DNA from: Oscillospiraceae bacterium
GTDB taxonomy: Bacteria; Bacillota; Clostridia; Oscillospirales; Oscillospiraceae
Direction: 5' to 3'
NCBI GenBank assembly: GCA_902795045.1
Contig: CADBJU010000006.1
Location: 1-57,180 of the forward strand
Length of the DNA: 57,180 nucleotides
Below are positions 23,529 through 32,754 of the stretch, in pieces; position 1 is the stretch's first letter, and each line of letters starts with the position of its first letter. The notes beneath the pieces were generated by a model that was given only the letters and a program-made list of their open reading frames with translations, had not been told where the DNA came from and did not search any database. The position numbers and the translations under genes are program-made.

Positions 23529-24485
23529 TTGGATCAGACTTTTTTTCTCGCGGCAAACTCCGGGCAGGGCTTTTATTCGCTCTATGACGGTTTCCCGGGT
23601 GCGTCGGCGTTTTTGCATATTATCAAGGGCGGGCCGGGGACCGGAAAATCCGGCTTCATGAAACGCATTCGCCGGGCGGTGCAGGAGCGCGGCCTGGACA
23701 CCGAGAGCATCCCGTGCTCCGGCGACCCGGAATCTCTCGACGGCCTGCTTGTTCCCGCACTGGGGCAGGCCTGGGTGGACGGGACCGCGCCTCACATCCG
23801 GGAGCCGGGGCTGTTCGGTGCAGACTCGGATTATGTTAACCTCGGACAATTCTGCCGCCTGCCGCTGGGGGAGCAGGACCGCGCCAAAGCACAGGCTTTG
23901 AACCGGGAGTATAAAGCGTTCTACAAGACCGCATACGAGCATCTTGCCGCCGCTGCTGCCATGGAAAAGGCAGAGGAGCTGCACGACGCGGCGGTCTCGC
24001 AGGAGGAGGTACAGCGTGTGCGGGCGATCCTGGACGCGCTGCCGGACAGGGAGGGGGAGTGCGTAAAAGAGAGGCGCTTTCTGTCCGCCATCTCCTGCCG
24101 GGGCATGCTTCGTATGAACAAGACGGTAAACTTATTATGTAAACAAATTTATTATCTGCGCGGCCACGCGGTCCTGGAGCAGGCGGCAGTCATGGCGGAG
24201 AGAAAGGCGGAGCGCATGATCCTCTGCCCGCGCCCGCTGCGGCCCGAGCAGCTGGAGGCGGTGCTGCTGCCGGAGCAGGGGATCGCCCTCATGCGCGCAC
24301 CGGCAGCGGTCAGAGTCCCACAAGGGGAGCACACGCAAAGCGACCGCGCCCTGGCCCGGGCCATGGACGAACTGCGCGGGGCAAAGACCCTGCACGATAA
24401 GCTTGAGGCGGTCTACAGGCCGTATATGGACTTTGATGCGCTGACAAAGTATACCGATGCGTATATTGAAAAGCTGTTTTCATAA
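23529..24485 (+). CDS. P-loop ATPase, PRK06851-like
   Basis: 318 aa from TTG 23529 (GGAAGGGGG upstream; the longer reading starts inside the palindrome). Walker A is GGPGTGKS (about residues 34-41) in a nucleotide-kinase-like context (AFLHIIKGGPGTGKSGFMKR). It then reads ESIPCSGDPESLDGLL and DGTAPHIREP, which resembles the clostridial/bacillar ATPase family PRK06851 of unknown function. The middle is helical (about 140-195), the C-terminus ends DALTKYTDAYIEKLFS. PRK06851 proteins as I recall carry a duplicated ATPase half; this is the shorter form. Codon 207 region contains the 9-mer TTATGTAAA. No operon partner. Confidence 0.75.
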   Translation: MDQTFFLAANSGQGFYSLYDGFPGASAFLHIIKGGPGTGKSGFMKRIRRAVQERGLDTESIPCSGDPESLDGLLVPALGQAWVDGTAPHIREPGLFGADSDYVNLGQFCRLPLGEQDRAKAQALNREYKAFYKTAYEHLAAAAAMEKAEELHDAAVSQEEVQRVRAILDALPDREGECVKERRFLSAISCRGMLRMNKTVNLLCKQIYYLRGHAVLEQAAVMAERKAERMILCPRPLRPEQLEAVLLPEQGIALMRAPAAVRVPQGEHTQSDRALARAMDELRGAKTLHDKLEAVYRPYMDFDALTKYTDAYIEKLFS

Positions 24486-24492
24486 AGCAAAA

Positions 24493-24765
24493 GGGATGTG
24501 AAAAAGTCCCCCGCATCAAGAACACAGAAATATCAGTAACGTAGGGGCCGACGCTTATCACGCGGCCCGGCAGAGGAAACTCAATAATTACACGTATCCC
24601 CGGCAAATTCGCAACATTTGTGCGTTTTCGCCGGGGATTTCTGCGTGTTTTTGAGCTGTTCCACACGGGCCGCCGAGGGAAAGGTGAATTGCCCCAAAGG
24701 GGCAAGAGAGGCCGGCCTGGGCCGCGTCGGCCCCTACACTGTCAATTGACTTTTTTCACAGCCTC
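24493..24765. repeat. MITE-like nested inverted-repeat element
   Basis: Fills the 288-bp gap between two convergent genes. Outer arms TGTGAAAAAGTC (24497-24508) and GACTTTTTTCACA (24748-24760); next, a perfect 14-bp pair GTAGGGGCCGACGC (24541-24554) / GCGTCGGCCCCTAC (24724-24737); inside, ATCCCCGGC...GCCGGGGAT (24596-24638). There is no open frame. Nested arms suggest a non-autonomous mobile element. Confidence 0.65.
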
Positions 24766-24773
24766 TTTCCTGT

Positions 24774-25892
24774 TCATTTTTTCTTAAACACCCATTTTTT
24801 CTGGATGAAATAGCTGATAAAGAAAAGCGCCGTTTCCACCACGATCTTCACAAAGGTTGCAAGACCCGGGGAGGAGATCTCCAGCGCCCTGACAAGCGAG
24901 GTCAGGCACACCATGGAGATGAGCGTCTGCGGGATGCACAGGCAGTAATACTTGACGAAGGCCTTGCCGTGGTCAGACTTGTTTTGGAAGACAAAGCGGT
25001 CATTCATCGTGAAGTTGAACAGCGACGACAGCACACGCGCGACAGCCTGCGCCGCGGCCGATGCCGCCTCCTTTGCCATGCTCCCCAGAAACAGGGAGAA
25101 CAGCAGGTGGTACAGCCCGTTATCCAGCAGGAAGGAGAGAAACGAGCTCACCAGATAGCGAAAGCCGGAGCCCGTGATCAGAAAGCGCAGCATCACCTTT
25201 GTGATGCGCCAGGAGTCCTTCACAGCATTATAGTGGGAGCTGTAGTCGTCAGGGTCGTAGACGGTGGCGATGGGCTGCTCGAGAAAGCCGATGCCGAGGC
25301 GCTTCATGTACAGCAGCATATTGGTCTCGTACTCAAAGCGCTCGCCCTCAATGTCGCAGAAGGTCTGCAGAAACTTTGCCGGAATGGCGCGAAGGCCCGT
25401 CTGGGTGTCGGAGAGGTGGATCCCGAACAGGATCCGGAAAAAGCGGGAGGTGGTCCGGTTGCCCGCCACCGAGCGCGGCGGTACGCCGGGCTGGCTGAAA
25501 TCCCGGCACCCGAGCACGACCTTGTCCTCGTTTTCCAGCATCTTCTGTCCGCAGGCGATGATGTCCTTCGTCAGGTGCTGCCCGTCGCCGTCGATAGTGA
25601 TCACGCCGCGCAGCTCAGGCAAATGCTCCCGCACATAGCCGAAGGCGGTTTTGAGCGCCCGGCCCTTGCCGCGGTTGACCTCGTGGGTCAGCACCGTGCA
25701 GCCGGGCTTCTGCGCCGCCTCGTCAAAGAAGTGGCGGTGTTCCTCCCTGCTCCCGTCGTTGACGATGACAAGGTGCCGAAAGCCTTCCTGAAGAAGGCTT
25801 TCGATGACGTTTATAAACTTTTTGTCCGGATCGAGCGACGGCAGCACAATGGCCGTACACGCCCGGCAATCCAATTGCTTTGATTGATCCAC
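24774..25892 (-). CDS. Glycosyltransferase family 2 fused to GtrA domain
   Basis: 372-aa membrane protein. The N-terminal GT-A domain (about 1-235) has VIVNDGS, the metal-binding ITIDGDGQHL, VLGCRDFS and DTQTGLRA, typical of polyprenyl-phosphate-sugar synthases. From about 243 a GtrA-like four-helix membrane domain follows (RYLVSSFLSFLLDNGLYHLL, then LFNFTMNDRFVF, ending FFISYFIQKKWVFKKK), the part linked to flipping of lipid-linked sugars. The start is GTG 25892 with GGAGG upstream. It is the last gene of a four-gene operon with two membrane-anchored proteins and a phosphodiester glycosidase, so a role in cell-surface glycan modification is likely (inference). Confidence 0.9.
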   Translation of the reverse strand: MDQSKQLDCRACTAIVLPSLDPDKKFINVIESLLQEGFRHLVIVNDGSREEHRHFFDEAAQKPGCTVLTHEVNRGKGRALKTAFGYVREHLPELRGVITIDGDGQHLTKDIIACGQKMLENEDKVVLGCRDFSQPGVPPRSVAGNRTTSRFFRILFGIHLSDTQTGLRAIPAKFLQTFCDIEGERFEYETNMLLYMKRLGIGFLEQPIATVYDPDDYSSHYNAVKDSWRITKVMLRFLITGSGFRYLVSSFLSFLLDNGLYHLLFSLFLGSMAKEAASAAAQAVARVLSSLFNFTMNDRFVFQNKSDHGKAFVKYYCLCIPQTLISMVCLTSLVRALEISSPGLATFVKIVVETALFFISYFIQKKWVFKKK

Positions 25893-25905
25893 GGATATTC
25901 CTCCG

Positions 25906-27075
25906 TTAATTCACCTTAAAGGCCAGAGTCGTGCTTCCGTCGTCGTAGACAATAACGCTGAGCGGGATGATATCGGTGACCTCACCCTTGCCGTAGGTGT
26001 AGGTGTCGGTCGTGGCGGTGACGCCGCAGACATAGCAGTTGTTCGCCAGCGGCAGGACACCGTTGAACTGAAAATCGGTGAGCTTGAAGGAGGAGGTGTG
26101 CGCCCAGCTCAGACCATCCAGCGCATCCTGCGCACGTTTTTCGATATCAGAGCCGGGAACAATATAGGGCTTGAGGTTATTGAGCGCGGTCAGGCCGTCG
26201 GTGGCGCCGGAACGGAAGAGCAGATACTTTTCCGTAAAGGGCTGCATGAGGTTAATGAGCCGCTGCTGGGTCTCCTCATCCACGGGCTTGATGAACTGGA
26301 TATCGCCCTTGTTGGGGTCAATGGTGAAGGGGTTGCCGTCCTCATCGCGGATCTCGGCCTCCACATCGCCGATGACGTTGTCAAAGCGGTAGGTGACCTT
26401 GGTGGGCAGCGTGGGCAGATCGTAGTAGTAGTCCTCATACACGTCGTAGTGGATGTCCCGTGCTACGATGTACTCCTCGCCGAGCTGGGTGCCGTTGAGG
26501 AAGACCGTGTATGTACTGGGAACTGTGATCTCAAAGGAGTTATAGAGATTGGAGAAGTCGAAACTGTCGGAATAGAGCACCCAGGGCTTGAGGCCCCATT
26601 CCAGAATACCGGGCAGGAAGCGGCTGACAAGCGGCCAGGGCATCTCATCCAGATTCACCTTGCCGCGGTAGTTCTGGTTCTCGACAATGGTCATGCTGCC
26701 GATCTCACGGCCGTCGCAGCGCAGGCTGTAGCTGAGGGTGCCGGAATCGTTGACGCCGCTTTTGCGCACGGCGGTGATGCCGCCGCCCAGTCTGCTCTGG
26801 ACGAAGGCCTTGATCTCCGCGTCGCTCTGGGTCTCATGCGGCATGGCCTGTACGGCGCGCTCCATGCCGTCGTTCCACTTGTCGCGGTTGAGCGTTTCCA
26901 GATAAGCGTCCACAGCCTTCTGCGGGCGCGACAGCTCATACTGCTCGGCATAGTCGTATACCCGTTCGAGCCAGGTGTAGGCCGTCAGGAGCAGGAAAGC
27001 CCCGAACGCCAGCAGCACCAGCGTATAGATGAATTTACCGAGCAGGCCACGCCTGCGTGTGCTTTTTCCGGCCAT
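25906..27075 (-). CDS. Membrane-anchored protein, paralog A
   Basis: 389 aa from ATG 27075 (AGAGAGGACAG upstream). After a basic start (AGKSTRRRGLLGKF) comes one helix (IYTLVLLAFGAFLLLTAYTW), then a large extracellular region. It shares with the next gene, over its whole length, the pattern AMPHETQSD, TVFLNGTQLG, TYRFDNVIGD, IQFIKPVDEE, and DALDGLSWAHTSS; the two are clear paralogs. No Cys pair, lipobox or enzyme motif is seen; the VPSTYTVFLNGTQLG segment resembles a PEGA-like/TcaA-like beta repeat. It is in an operon with NAGPA and the glycosyltransferase, 13 nt from the latter. Function unknown. Confidence 0.8.
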   Translation of the reverse strand: MAGKSTRRRGLLGKFIYTLVLLAFGAFLLLTAYTWLERVYDYAEQYELSRPQKAVDAYLETLNRDKWNDGMERAVQAMPHETQSDAEIKAFVQSRLGGGITAVRKSGVNDSGTLSYSLRCDGREIGSMTIVENQNYRGKVNLDEMPWPLVSRFLPGILEWGLKPWVLYSDSFDFSNLYNSFEITVPSTYTVFLNGTQLGEEYIVARDIHYDVYEDYYYDLPTLPTKVTYRFDNVIGDVEAEIRDEDGNPFTIDPNKGDIQFIKPVDEETQQRLINLMQPFTEKYLLFRSGATDGLTALNNLKPYIVPGSDIEKRAQDALDGLSWAHTSSFKLTDFQFNGVLPLANNCYVCGVTATTDTYTYGKGEVTDIIPLSVIVYDDGSTTLAFKVN

Positions 27076-27170
27076 CTCTCTGTCCTCTCTCTCCTGAAAT
27101 TCCATTTCTGACGGAATTTGAAACAAGCTGTAGTTCCAAAGGAAAATTGCGAATCACATTCGCAATTGAC

Positions 27171-28307
27171 TCAATAAAGCTCCAAGAATATCGCCCGGAT
27201 ATCGTCGTTCCTCTCGCGGGCGATCACGCGCATGTTGCTGACACTTTCCGACTCGCCCTTGCCGTTGGTGTAGGTCGTGGCGATGGAGGTAATGTCCAGA
27301 ATATAATAGTTGTCTCCCAGGGCGAGCGCGCCGTTGAGTGTTGCCGACTCCACATTGATCGATGAGGTGTGGGCCCAGTGCAGGCCGTCGAGCGCGTCGT
27401 GCATGCGCTTGTCCAGGTCCCCGCCCGCGAGCAGGTAGGGCTGGAGCCGCTGGTAACCGTAGGTCGGATCCACCACACCGGAGGTATAGCGCAGGTAGCG
27501 CTCCACAAAGCCCGCCGTGAACTGGGCAAGGCGCTCCAGCTTTTCCGGGGAGCAGGGCTTGATAAACTGGGCGTCGTCCCGCTTGGGATCGACGACAAAC
27601 ACCTCGCCGTCCTCATCGAGGATCACAGGGTCGATGCTGCCGATGATGTTGTCAAAGCGGTAGCGGATCTTGGTGGGCAGACCGTCATAGCGATCATAGT
27701 AGTTTTTCAGCACGTCGAAGGGGATGCCGGTCTCCACCACATGCTCCGCACCCAGCTGCACGCCGTTGAGCAGAACGCGGAAGGTGCGGGGGATCACGAT
27801 CTCCACCGAGCTGTAAAGGCCGCCGAAGTCAAAGGTCTCGCTCTCCACGTGCCAGGGCTTGATGCTCCAGGGGAGCAGTGTCCAGGGAAAGCGGCTCATG
27901 TCGAAGGGGGGCTCGTAGTTTTCATCCTCGGCGATGGTGACGGTGCCGATCTCGTTGCCGCGGCAGCGCAGGGAGTAGATTGCGCGGCCCTCGCCTCCGC
28001 CGCTCTTGCGGGAGTAGCTGATGCCGTCGGCGAGCATCTCGCGCACGCGTTCGCCGACTTCCTCGTCGGACTGAACCTCATGCGGCATGGCCTTGATCGT
28101 ATCTGCGATTCCCTCGTCCCAAAGGTTGCGGCTGAGATCGGCCACATACGCGTCCATTGTGTGGTTGGGGCGGGAGGCCTCATAAGCCTCGGCGTAGGTC
28201 CAGACCTTATCGAGACCGTAGTACACAGCGCAGCAAAGCAGCGCTGCCCACAGGGCCAGGAAGAGCGTATACAGCACTCTCCCAAGGCGCCTTTTCTTTT
28301 TTGCCAT
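27171..28307 (-). CDS. Membrane-anchored protein, paralog B
   Basis: 378 aa, starting MAKKKRRLGRVLYTLFLALW, one helix to about residue 31, then an extracellular region parallel to paralog A (AMPHEVQSDEEV, RVLLNGVQLGAEH, RYRFDNIIG, AQFIKPCSPEK, DALDGLHWAHTSS). The two genes are 95 nt apart and probably arose by tandem duplication; the identity is moderate, so the duplication is old. The upstream gap to NAGPA is 16 nt. The function is unknown; the pair may form a heterodimer at the outer face of the membrane (inference). Confidence 0.8.
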   Translation of the reverse strand: MAKKKRRLGRVLYTLFLALWAALLCCAVYYGLDKVWTYAEAYEASRPNHTMDAYVADLSRNLWDEGIADTIKAMPHEVQSDEEVGERVREMLADGISYSRKSGGGEGRAIYSLRCRGNEIGTVTIAEDENYEPPFDMSRFPWTLLPWSIKPWHVESETFDFGGLYSSVEIVIPRTFRVLLNGVQLGAEHVVETGIPFDVLKNYYDRYDGLPTKIRYRFDNIIGSIDPVILDEDGEVFVVDPKRDDAQFIKPCSPEKLERLAQFTAGFVERYLRYTSGVVDPTYGYQRLQPYLLAGGDLDKRMHDALDGLHWAHTSSINVESATLNGALALGDNYYILDITSIATTYTNGKGESESVSNMRVIARERNDDIRAIFLELY

Positions 28308-28323
28308 AAACGAAATTCCTTAC

Positions 28324-29445
28324 TTATCTGAACAAGAATGCGTTGGGAAGGGGACGCGGGTTGCCGCCCTCGGCCGAGCAGCTGTTGACATAGCGGCCTT
28401 CGTAGTACATGACCGTGGAGGAGCCGCCGTCCATATTGCAGGCGTTGACAGCGCCGTAGCTGAGAAGCAGGTCCACCATGTCCTGATAGGTCGCGCCGAT
28501 GGAGTGCACCTGGCGGCCGTCGATGACCAGCATGATGATCGCACCGTCCGCGCGCTGGGCGATGGCGGTTCGGGGGTTGACGCTGGAGGTGAGGTAGGCG
28601 GGATCGGTGGGCACGCCGTTGGAGATGAGGATGGGGCCGAAGGACACCGCGTGGACGATGTCATTGGCTACACAGTCCTCGTAGGAGTAAAAGCCCACAT
28701 GCAGGATGCCGTCCTTGTCAAGACCGGCGAAGCCCTCGGTCACGTCCATGTCGCGGTTATAGCACACACCGTCGACAATGGTCAGTCCTTCCGGCATGCC
28801 GCCTAAGCCCCCGCCGCCGTCATCCTTGAAGCCGCCGGCGTTGATGCCGCCGATGGCGCCGTACTTTTGGCACATCTGCTCGAGCGTGAGGCCGACGCCG
28901 CCGTAGCTGTCGGGCATACCGACGAACACGCGCTTGGGGTCGAGGATCACGGTCATATAGCCGAGATAGCCGTTGCCCTTGACCTCCTTGAAGATGATAC
29001 CGTCGCCGTCCTCATCCACCAGACCGTAGGGGTCGGCGTCACTGCCCGTGCTGCTGGCGCTGCCGATTTGGGTGACGGTGCGCTCCTGGTTGGCGGCAAC
29101 GGTGATGAGGTTTTTATCGGTGGCGATGTCGGTCTCCATCTTCTTGCGGGTGCGGATGGCGTTTAATTCATCCGCTGTCATGAAGATCTGCGGCATGGAG
29201 CGGAAGCGCCGCGTCTCGTCCATCGTGCTGATGAACAGATCGCGCAGCGCGGGGGAGGGGCCCTTGAGGATCACATACTCCAGCCCCAGCAGGCCGCTGC
29301 ACAGCACGATCACAAACACGATGATGAAGCCGGCCAGCCTGTCCCAAAAGCGCCGCGCCTTGAGATGGCGGATCAGCTTCTTCTTTTTCCTCTCGGACAG
29401 CTGATTCACCTGATCTATTTCGTCGATGTTGTCTTTTTTCTTCAC
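28324..29445 (-). CDS. Phosphodiester glycosidase family protein (NAGPA domain)
   Basis: 373 aa. A basic cytoplasmic tail (about 1-38) precedes one helix (LAGFIIVFVIVLCSGLLGLE). The extracellular C-terminal half is a NAGPA domain: GYMTVILDPKRVFVG, AIGGINAGGFKDDGG, FGPILISNG, RTAIAQRADG, VIDGRQ, and NACNMDGGSSTVMYYEG. The domain is found in mammalian uncovering enzyme and in bacterial exopolysaccharide and teichoic-acid-related proteins that cleave sugar-phosphate diesters. It is the first gene of the four-gene operon. A linker rich in Asp and Ser lies at about 125-145. The substrate is presumably an envelope glycan phosphodiester (inference). Confidence 0.9.
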   Translation of the reverse strand: MKKKDNIDEIDQVNQLSERKKKKLIRHLKARRFWDRLAGFIIVFVIVLCSGLLGLEYVILKGPSPALRDLFISTMDETRRFRSMPQIFMTADELNAIRTRKKMETDIATDKNLITVAANQERTVTQIGSASSTGSDADPYGLVDEDGDGIIFKEVKGNGYLGYMTVILDPKRVFVGMPDSYGGVGLTLEQMCQKYGAIGGINAGGFKDDGGGGLGGMPEGLTIVDGVCYNRDMDVTEGFAGLDKDGILHVGFYSYEDCVANDIVHAVSFGPILISNGVPTDPAYLTSSVNPRTAIAQRADGAIIMLVIDGRQVHSIGATYQDMVDLLLSYGAVNACNMDGGSSTVMYYEGRYVNSCSAEGGNPRPLPNAFLFR

Positions 29446-29663
29446 TTCTACACCTTCAACTGTTATTTTGTGTCAAGCCATTTACATAACAACCCAAAGT
29501 ACCAAAATATTTTACCATAAGCCCGCCCTCCTGACAAGCGGATTTTGCTGGATTTTGTCAATACAATGGAATTATTTTTGAGAATTTCCCTGCTTGCGAC
29601 AGACAGTTAGACTGAATCAAAGCAAAAATGTTCCCGTGTTTCTCTTTCCTGCCCTCAAAACAA
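29446..29663. other. Intergenic spacer between divergent genes
   Basis: About 290 bp separate the NAGPA operon from the metallophosphoesterase. The spacer is AT-rich, contains TTTACATAA at 29481-29489, and ends in a plus-strand promoter. No gene, and no clear minus-strand promoter, is seen. Confidence 0.5.
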
Positions 29664-29692
29664 TTGAACAATCCCCGCAAACATGCTATAAT
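29664..29692 (+). promoter_or_regulatory. Promoter of the metallophosphoesterase-STAS ligase pair
   Basis: TTGAAC (29664-29669), 17-bp spacer, TATAAT (29687-29692). Confidence 0.72.
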
Positions 29693-29733
29693 AACAAAAC
29701 CGCTATTTCACAAATATTCGAGGTGTAGGTTCA

Positions 29734-30870
29734 TTGTCCAGACCGCATGTGTTTTTCGGGGAGAGGGAATACCTGATGTGGGTCATCATCATGCTGGTGC
29801 TGGGGCTTACGGCGCTGGCGTCCTTTGTCTATCTGCTGACGCGCTTTCACAGCTTTTCGTTTATCCGCGCGCATGACGAAAAAAGCCGTGTGCAGGCCTG
29901 GCTCGCCGCCCTGCTGCCGCTGCTGCTCACGGGCGTGTTCTGGCTTCGCTTCAACGTGACGACGCTCTTTGTCGTGCTGCTGCACCTGATGGCGGCATTT
30001 CTGCTGTGCGGGCTTGTTTTTTTCCTTATTCGGAAACTCGGAAAAATCAGCGTCCCGTATGACCTCGAGGGCGCTGCCGCCATTCTGTTGACCATCGTGT
30101 ATCTCGGTTTCGGCTGGTATAACGGCCACCATGTTTCCCAGACGGATTACCGCTTTGAGACCGCAAAGGACATTAAGCGCGACTACCGCATTGTGGAGAT
30201 CGCGGATTCCCACTTCGGCATCACCCAGACGGGGGAGACCTTTACCCGTGAAATGCAGCGCGTCCAGGCGCTGAACCCCGACGCGGTTGTCATCGTGGGC
30301 GACTTCGTGGACGACGACAGCGACCGGGCCGACATGATCGAAGCCTGCAAGGCCCTGGGCGGGCTCAGGACCACCTTCGGCGTCTTCTTCGTCTATGGCA
30401 ACCACGACAACGGCTATTACAAATACCGCAATTTCGATTCTCAGGAGCTTCGCGCGGAGCTTGAGAAAAACGGCGTCACCATCCTTACGGACGAGAGCGT
30501 CCTGCTGGACGACAGCCTGTACCTCGTCGGGCGGCGCGACCGCTCGGACCGCGGCAGAGCACCCATCGACGAGCTTATGGCCGGACTTGACGGGACAAAA
30601 TATACTGTCGTCCTCGACCATCAGCCCAACGACTTTGACGCCGAGGCCGCTGCGGGCGCGGACCTTGTCCTGTGCGGCCACACCCACGGCGGGCACATCT
30701 TCCCCGCGGGACAGATCGGCCTTCTCATGGGCGCAAACGATGCCGTCTATGGCGCGTCGAAGCGCAAGGATACGAGCTTCGTCGTGACCTCCGGCATCTC
30801 CGGCTGGGCCATCCCCTTCAAAACCGGCACCTTTTCCGAGTTCGTGGTCATCGACCTGATTAAATCGTAA
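29734..30870 (+). CDS. Membrane-bound metallophosphoesterase
   Basis: 378 aa from TTG 29734 (GAGGTG upstream; an ATG at 29776 is an alternative). About four N-terminal helices (15-35, 50-70, 74-98, 110-125) anchor a calcineurin-like phosphoesterase with all metal motifs: IADSHFG, VGDFVDDD, YGNHDNGY, and CGHTHGGHIFP. Related YkuE/YaeI proteins act on lipid or nucleotide phosphodiesters at the membrane. It is followed 12 nt later by the STAS-acyl-CoA ligase fusion, so a joint lipid-related function is possible (inference). Confidence 0.9.
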   Translation: MSRPHVFFGEREYLMWVIIMLVLGLTALASFVYLLTRFHSFSFIRAHDEKSRVQAWLAALLPLLLTGVFWLRFNVTTLFVVLLHLMAAFLLCGLVFFLIRKLGKISVPYDLEGAAAILLTIVYLGFGWYNGHHVSQTDYRFETAKDIKRDYRIVEIADSHFGITQTGETFTREMQRVQALNPDAVVIVGDFVDDDSDRADMIEACKALGGLRTTFGVFFVYGNHDNGYYKYRNFDSQELRAELEKNGVTILTDESVLLDDSLYLVGRRDRSDRGRAPIDELMAGLDGTKYTVVLDHQPNDFDAEAAAGADLVLCGHTHGGHIFPAGQIGLLMGANDAVYGASKRKDTSFVVTSGISGWAIPFKTGTFSEFVVIDLIKS

Positions 30871-30882
30871 GGAGGAACTGCT

Positions 30883-32754
30883 TTGAAAATCAAAATGGAA
30901 CAACTAAACGCCCGCGCCTGGCGCCTGCGCATCAGCGGAAGGCTTGACCCGGACAGCGCGGACGCCGCCCGCCTGGTCTTCGCCGCCATGCCCGACGACG
31001 CGGAAGTCATCACCGTGGACTGCGCAGCCCTCAATGACGTGACCCTCGCGGGCCTGCGCGAGCTGCTCATTGCCCGCAGGCGTTTTACCGCAGGCATCAT
31101 GCGCCTTGTCAACGTGCGCCCCAAGGTCATGGAGACGCTGAACGTCAGCGGCTTTCGGGACTTCTTCGAGGTGAGCGCCGAGGAGGAGCCTGGCCCGGAA
31201 TACATGCGCGTGAGCTTCCGGGATTTTCTCTCCACCAAGCGCTGCGCGATGCCGGAGCGCGTCGCGGCGGTGAGCGAGGCGGGGGAGCATACCTGGCGGG
31301 AGATCGACGCCTGTGCCGACGTGATCGCCTCCGATCTCGCGCGCCTCGGCGTGCGCAAGGGCAGCCATGTGGCCATCTGCGGCCGCAACGCCATCAACTG
31401 GATCTATGCCTTCTTTGCCGTACAGAAGCTGGGCGCGGTCGCTGCGCTCGTAAACCCCGGCCTCAAGGCTGCCGAGATCGCCGCCGTTGCCCTGGGCGGA
31501 GACGCAGATTTCCTTTGCTTCGGTGAGATCCTGGAGATGAAGGACGAAGGGGCTTTCCTGCAAGAGATTGAAGCCGCCTCCGGCGGCAGGCTCATGCGGT
31601 TTTACTCCATCCGCAATACCGTAGACTTTCGCGCGCGGCAGCATGAGCCGGTCAGCTATCTGCTTGCCCCCTCCCGCGGGGACGATCCTGCCCTCATGAT
31701 CTTTACCTCGGGCTACACCGGCACGCCCAAGGGGGTGCTGCTGTCGGCCTGGGGCGTGCTGAATGCCTCCCGCGGCAGTGCCGGGAACCAGCGTCTGACG
31801 GAGCGGGACAAGATCTGCCTCATCCTGCCGATGTTTCACATCTTCGGCCTGGTTGCCGGGCTCTTTGCCGGGGCCTGCGCGGACGCCATCCTGTATCTGC
31901 CGAAGGATATCCGCACGGATACGATCCTGGAGCTTATCAGCCGCGAGCAGTGCACGGTCTTCCACTCGGTGCCGTCCATGCTCATTGCGCTCATCAACAA
32001 CAAGAGCTTTGCGCCGGAGAAGCTTTCCAGCCTGCGCTGCACCATCATCTCCGCCGCCGCCGCCACCCGCGCGCAGATGGAGCGCTTCCAGGCCGCCATG
32101 CCGCAGAACCACTTTCTCTCCTCCTACGGCCTGAGCGAGATGGCCCCGGTCAGCATCACCGACTACGAGGACACGGACGAACACGTCATGTTCACCGTCG
32201 GCAAGCCCTGGCCGGATATCCGCATCAAGATCATAAATCGCGACACCGGCAGGGAATGTCCCGCAGGTACGGATGGCGAGATCCTGGTCCAGGGCTACAG
32301 CCTCATGGGCGGCTACTATCGCATCGGCCTTGACGATCAGGCAATAGACGCGGAGGGCTGGCTCCACACCGGCGACCGGGGCCTTCTGGACGAGGAGGGC
32401 TACCTGCGCCTGCTGGGCCGTTATAAAGAGCTCATCCTGCGCGGCGGTGAGAACGTCATGCCCGGCGAGATCGAGTACGCCCTGACAGAGCTCGACAGCG
32501 TCGCCAACGCCAAGGTCATCGGCGTGCCGAGCGACTTCTTCGGCGAGGAGGTCTGCGCCTGCGTGGTCTGTGCTCCCGGCAAAAGCTTTGACGAGGAAGC
32601 GGCCCGTACAGCGCTCTCAGCCCGACTTGCCCGCTACAAGGTGCCGTCCTTCTTCCTCGAATACGAGCAGCTGCCCCTTCTCGCCACCGGCAAGGTCAAT
32701 ATCGCGGCCCTCAAAAAGGACGCGGTGGAGCGGATCAAAAACATGCAGAAATGA
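30883..32754 (+). CDS. STAS domain fused to AMP-forming acyl-CoA synthetase
   Basis: 623 aa from TTG 30883 (AAGGAGGAACTGC upstream). Residues about 1-95 are a STAS-type domain (RLRISGRLDPDSADAARLVF, VDCAALNDVTLAGLRELL, GIMRLVNVRPKVMETLNVSG), as in anti-sigma antagonists. The remainder is an AMP-forming ligase: P-loop TSGYTGTPKG (about 275-284; the usual second Ser/Thr is Tyr), SSYGLSEMAP, LHTGDRGLLDEEGYLRLLGR, YKELILRGGENVMPGEIE, and the catalytic Lys in LPLLATGKVNIAALKK. It should activate a carboxylic acid with ATP and CoA; the acid is unknown. STAS fusion to this family is unusual and suggests regulation by binding a partner or ligand. A Ser for phosphorylation at the canonical DVTxxG turn is replaced by Thr (DVTLAG). 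Confidence 0.9.
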   Translation: MKIKMEQLNARAWRLRISGRLDPDSADAARLVFAAMPDDAEVITVDCAALNDVTLAGLRELLIARRRFTAGIMRLVNVRPKVMETLNVSGFRDFFEVSAEEEPGPEYMRVSFRDFLSTKRCAMPERVAAVSEAGEHTWREIDACADVIASDLARLGVRKGSHVAICGRNAINWIYAFFAVQKLGAVAALVNPGLKAAEIAAVALGGDADFLCFGEILEMKDEGAFLQEIEAASGGRLMRFYSIRNTVDFRARQHEPVSYLLAPSRGDDPALMIFTSGYTGTPKGVLLSAWGVLNASRGSAGNQRLTERDKICLILPMFHIFGLVAGLFAGACADAILYLPKDIRTDTILELISREQCTVFHSVPSMLIALINNKSFAPEKLSSLRCTIISAAAATRAQMERFQAAMPQNHFLSSYGLSEMAPVSITDYEDTDEHVMFTVGKPWPDIRIKIINRDTGRECPAGTDGEILVQGYSLMGGYYRIGLDDQAIDAEGWLHTGDRGLLDEEGYLRLLGRYKELILRGGENVMPGEIEYALTELDSVANAKVIGVPSDFFGEEVCACVVCAPGKSFDEEAARTALSARLARYKVPSFFLEYEQLPLLATGKVNIAALKKDAVERIKNMQK

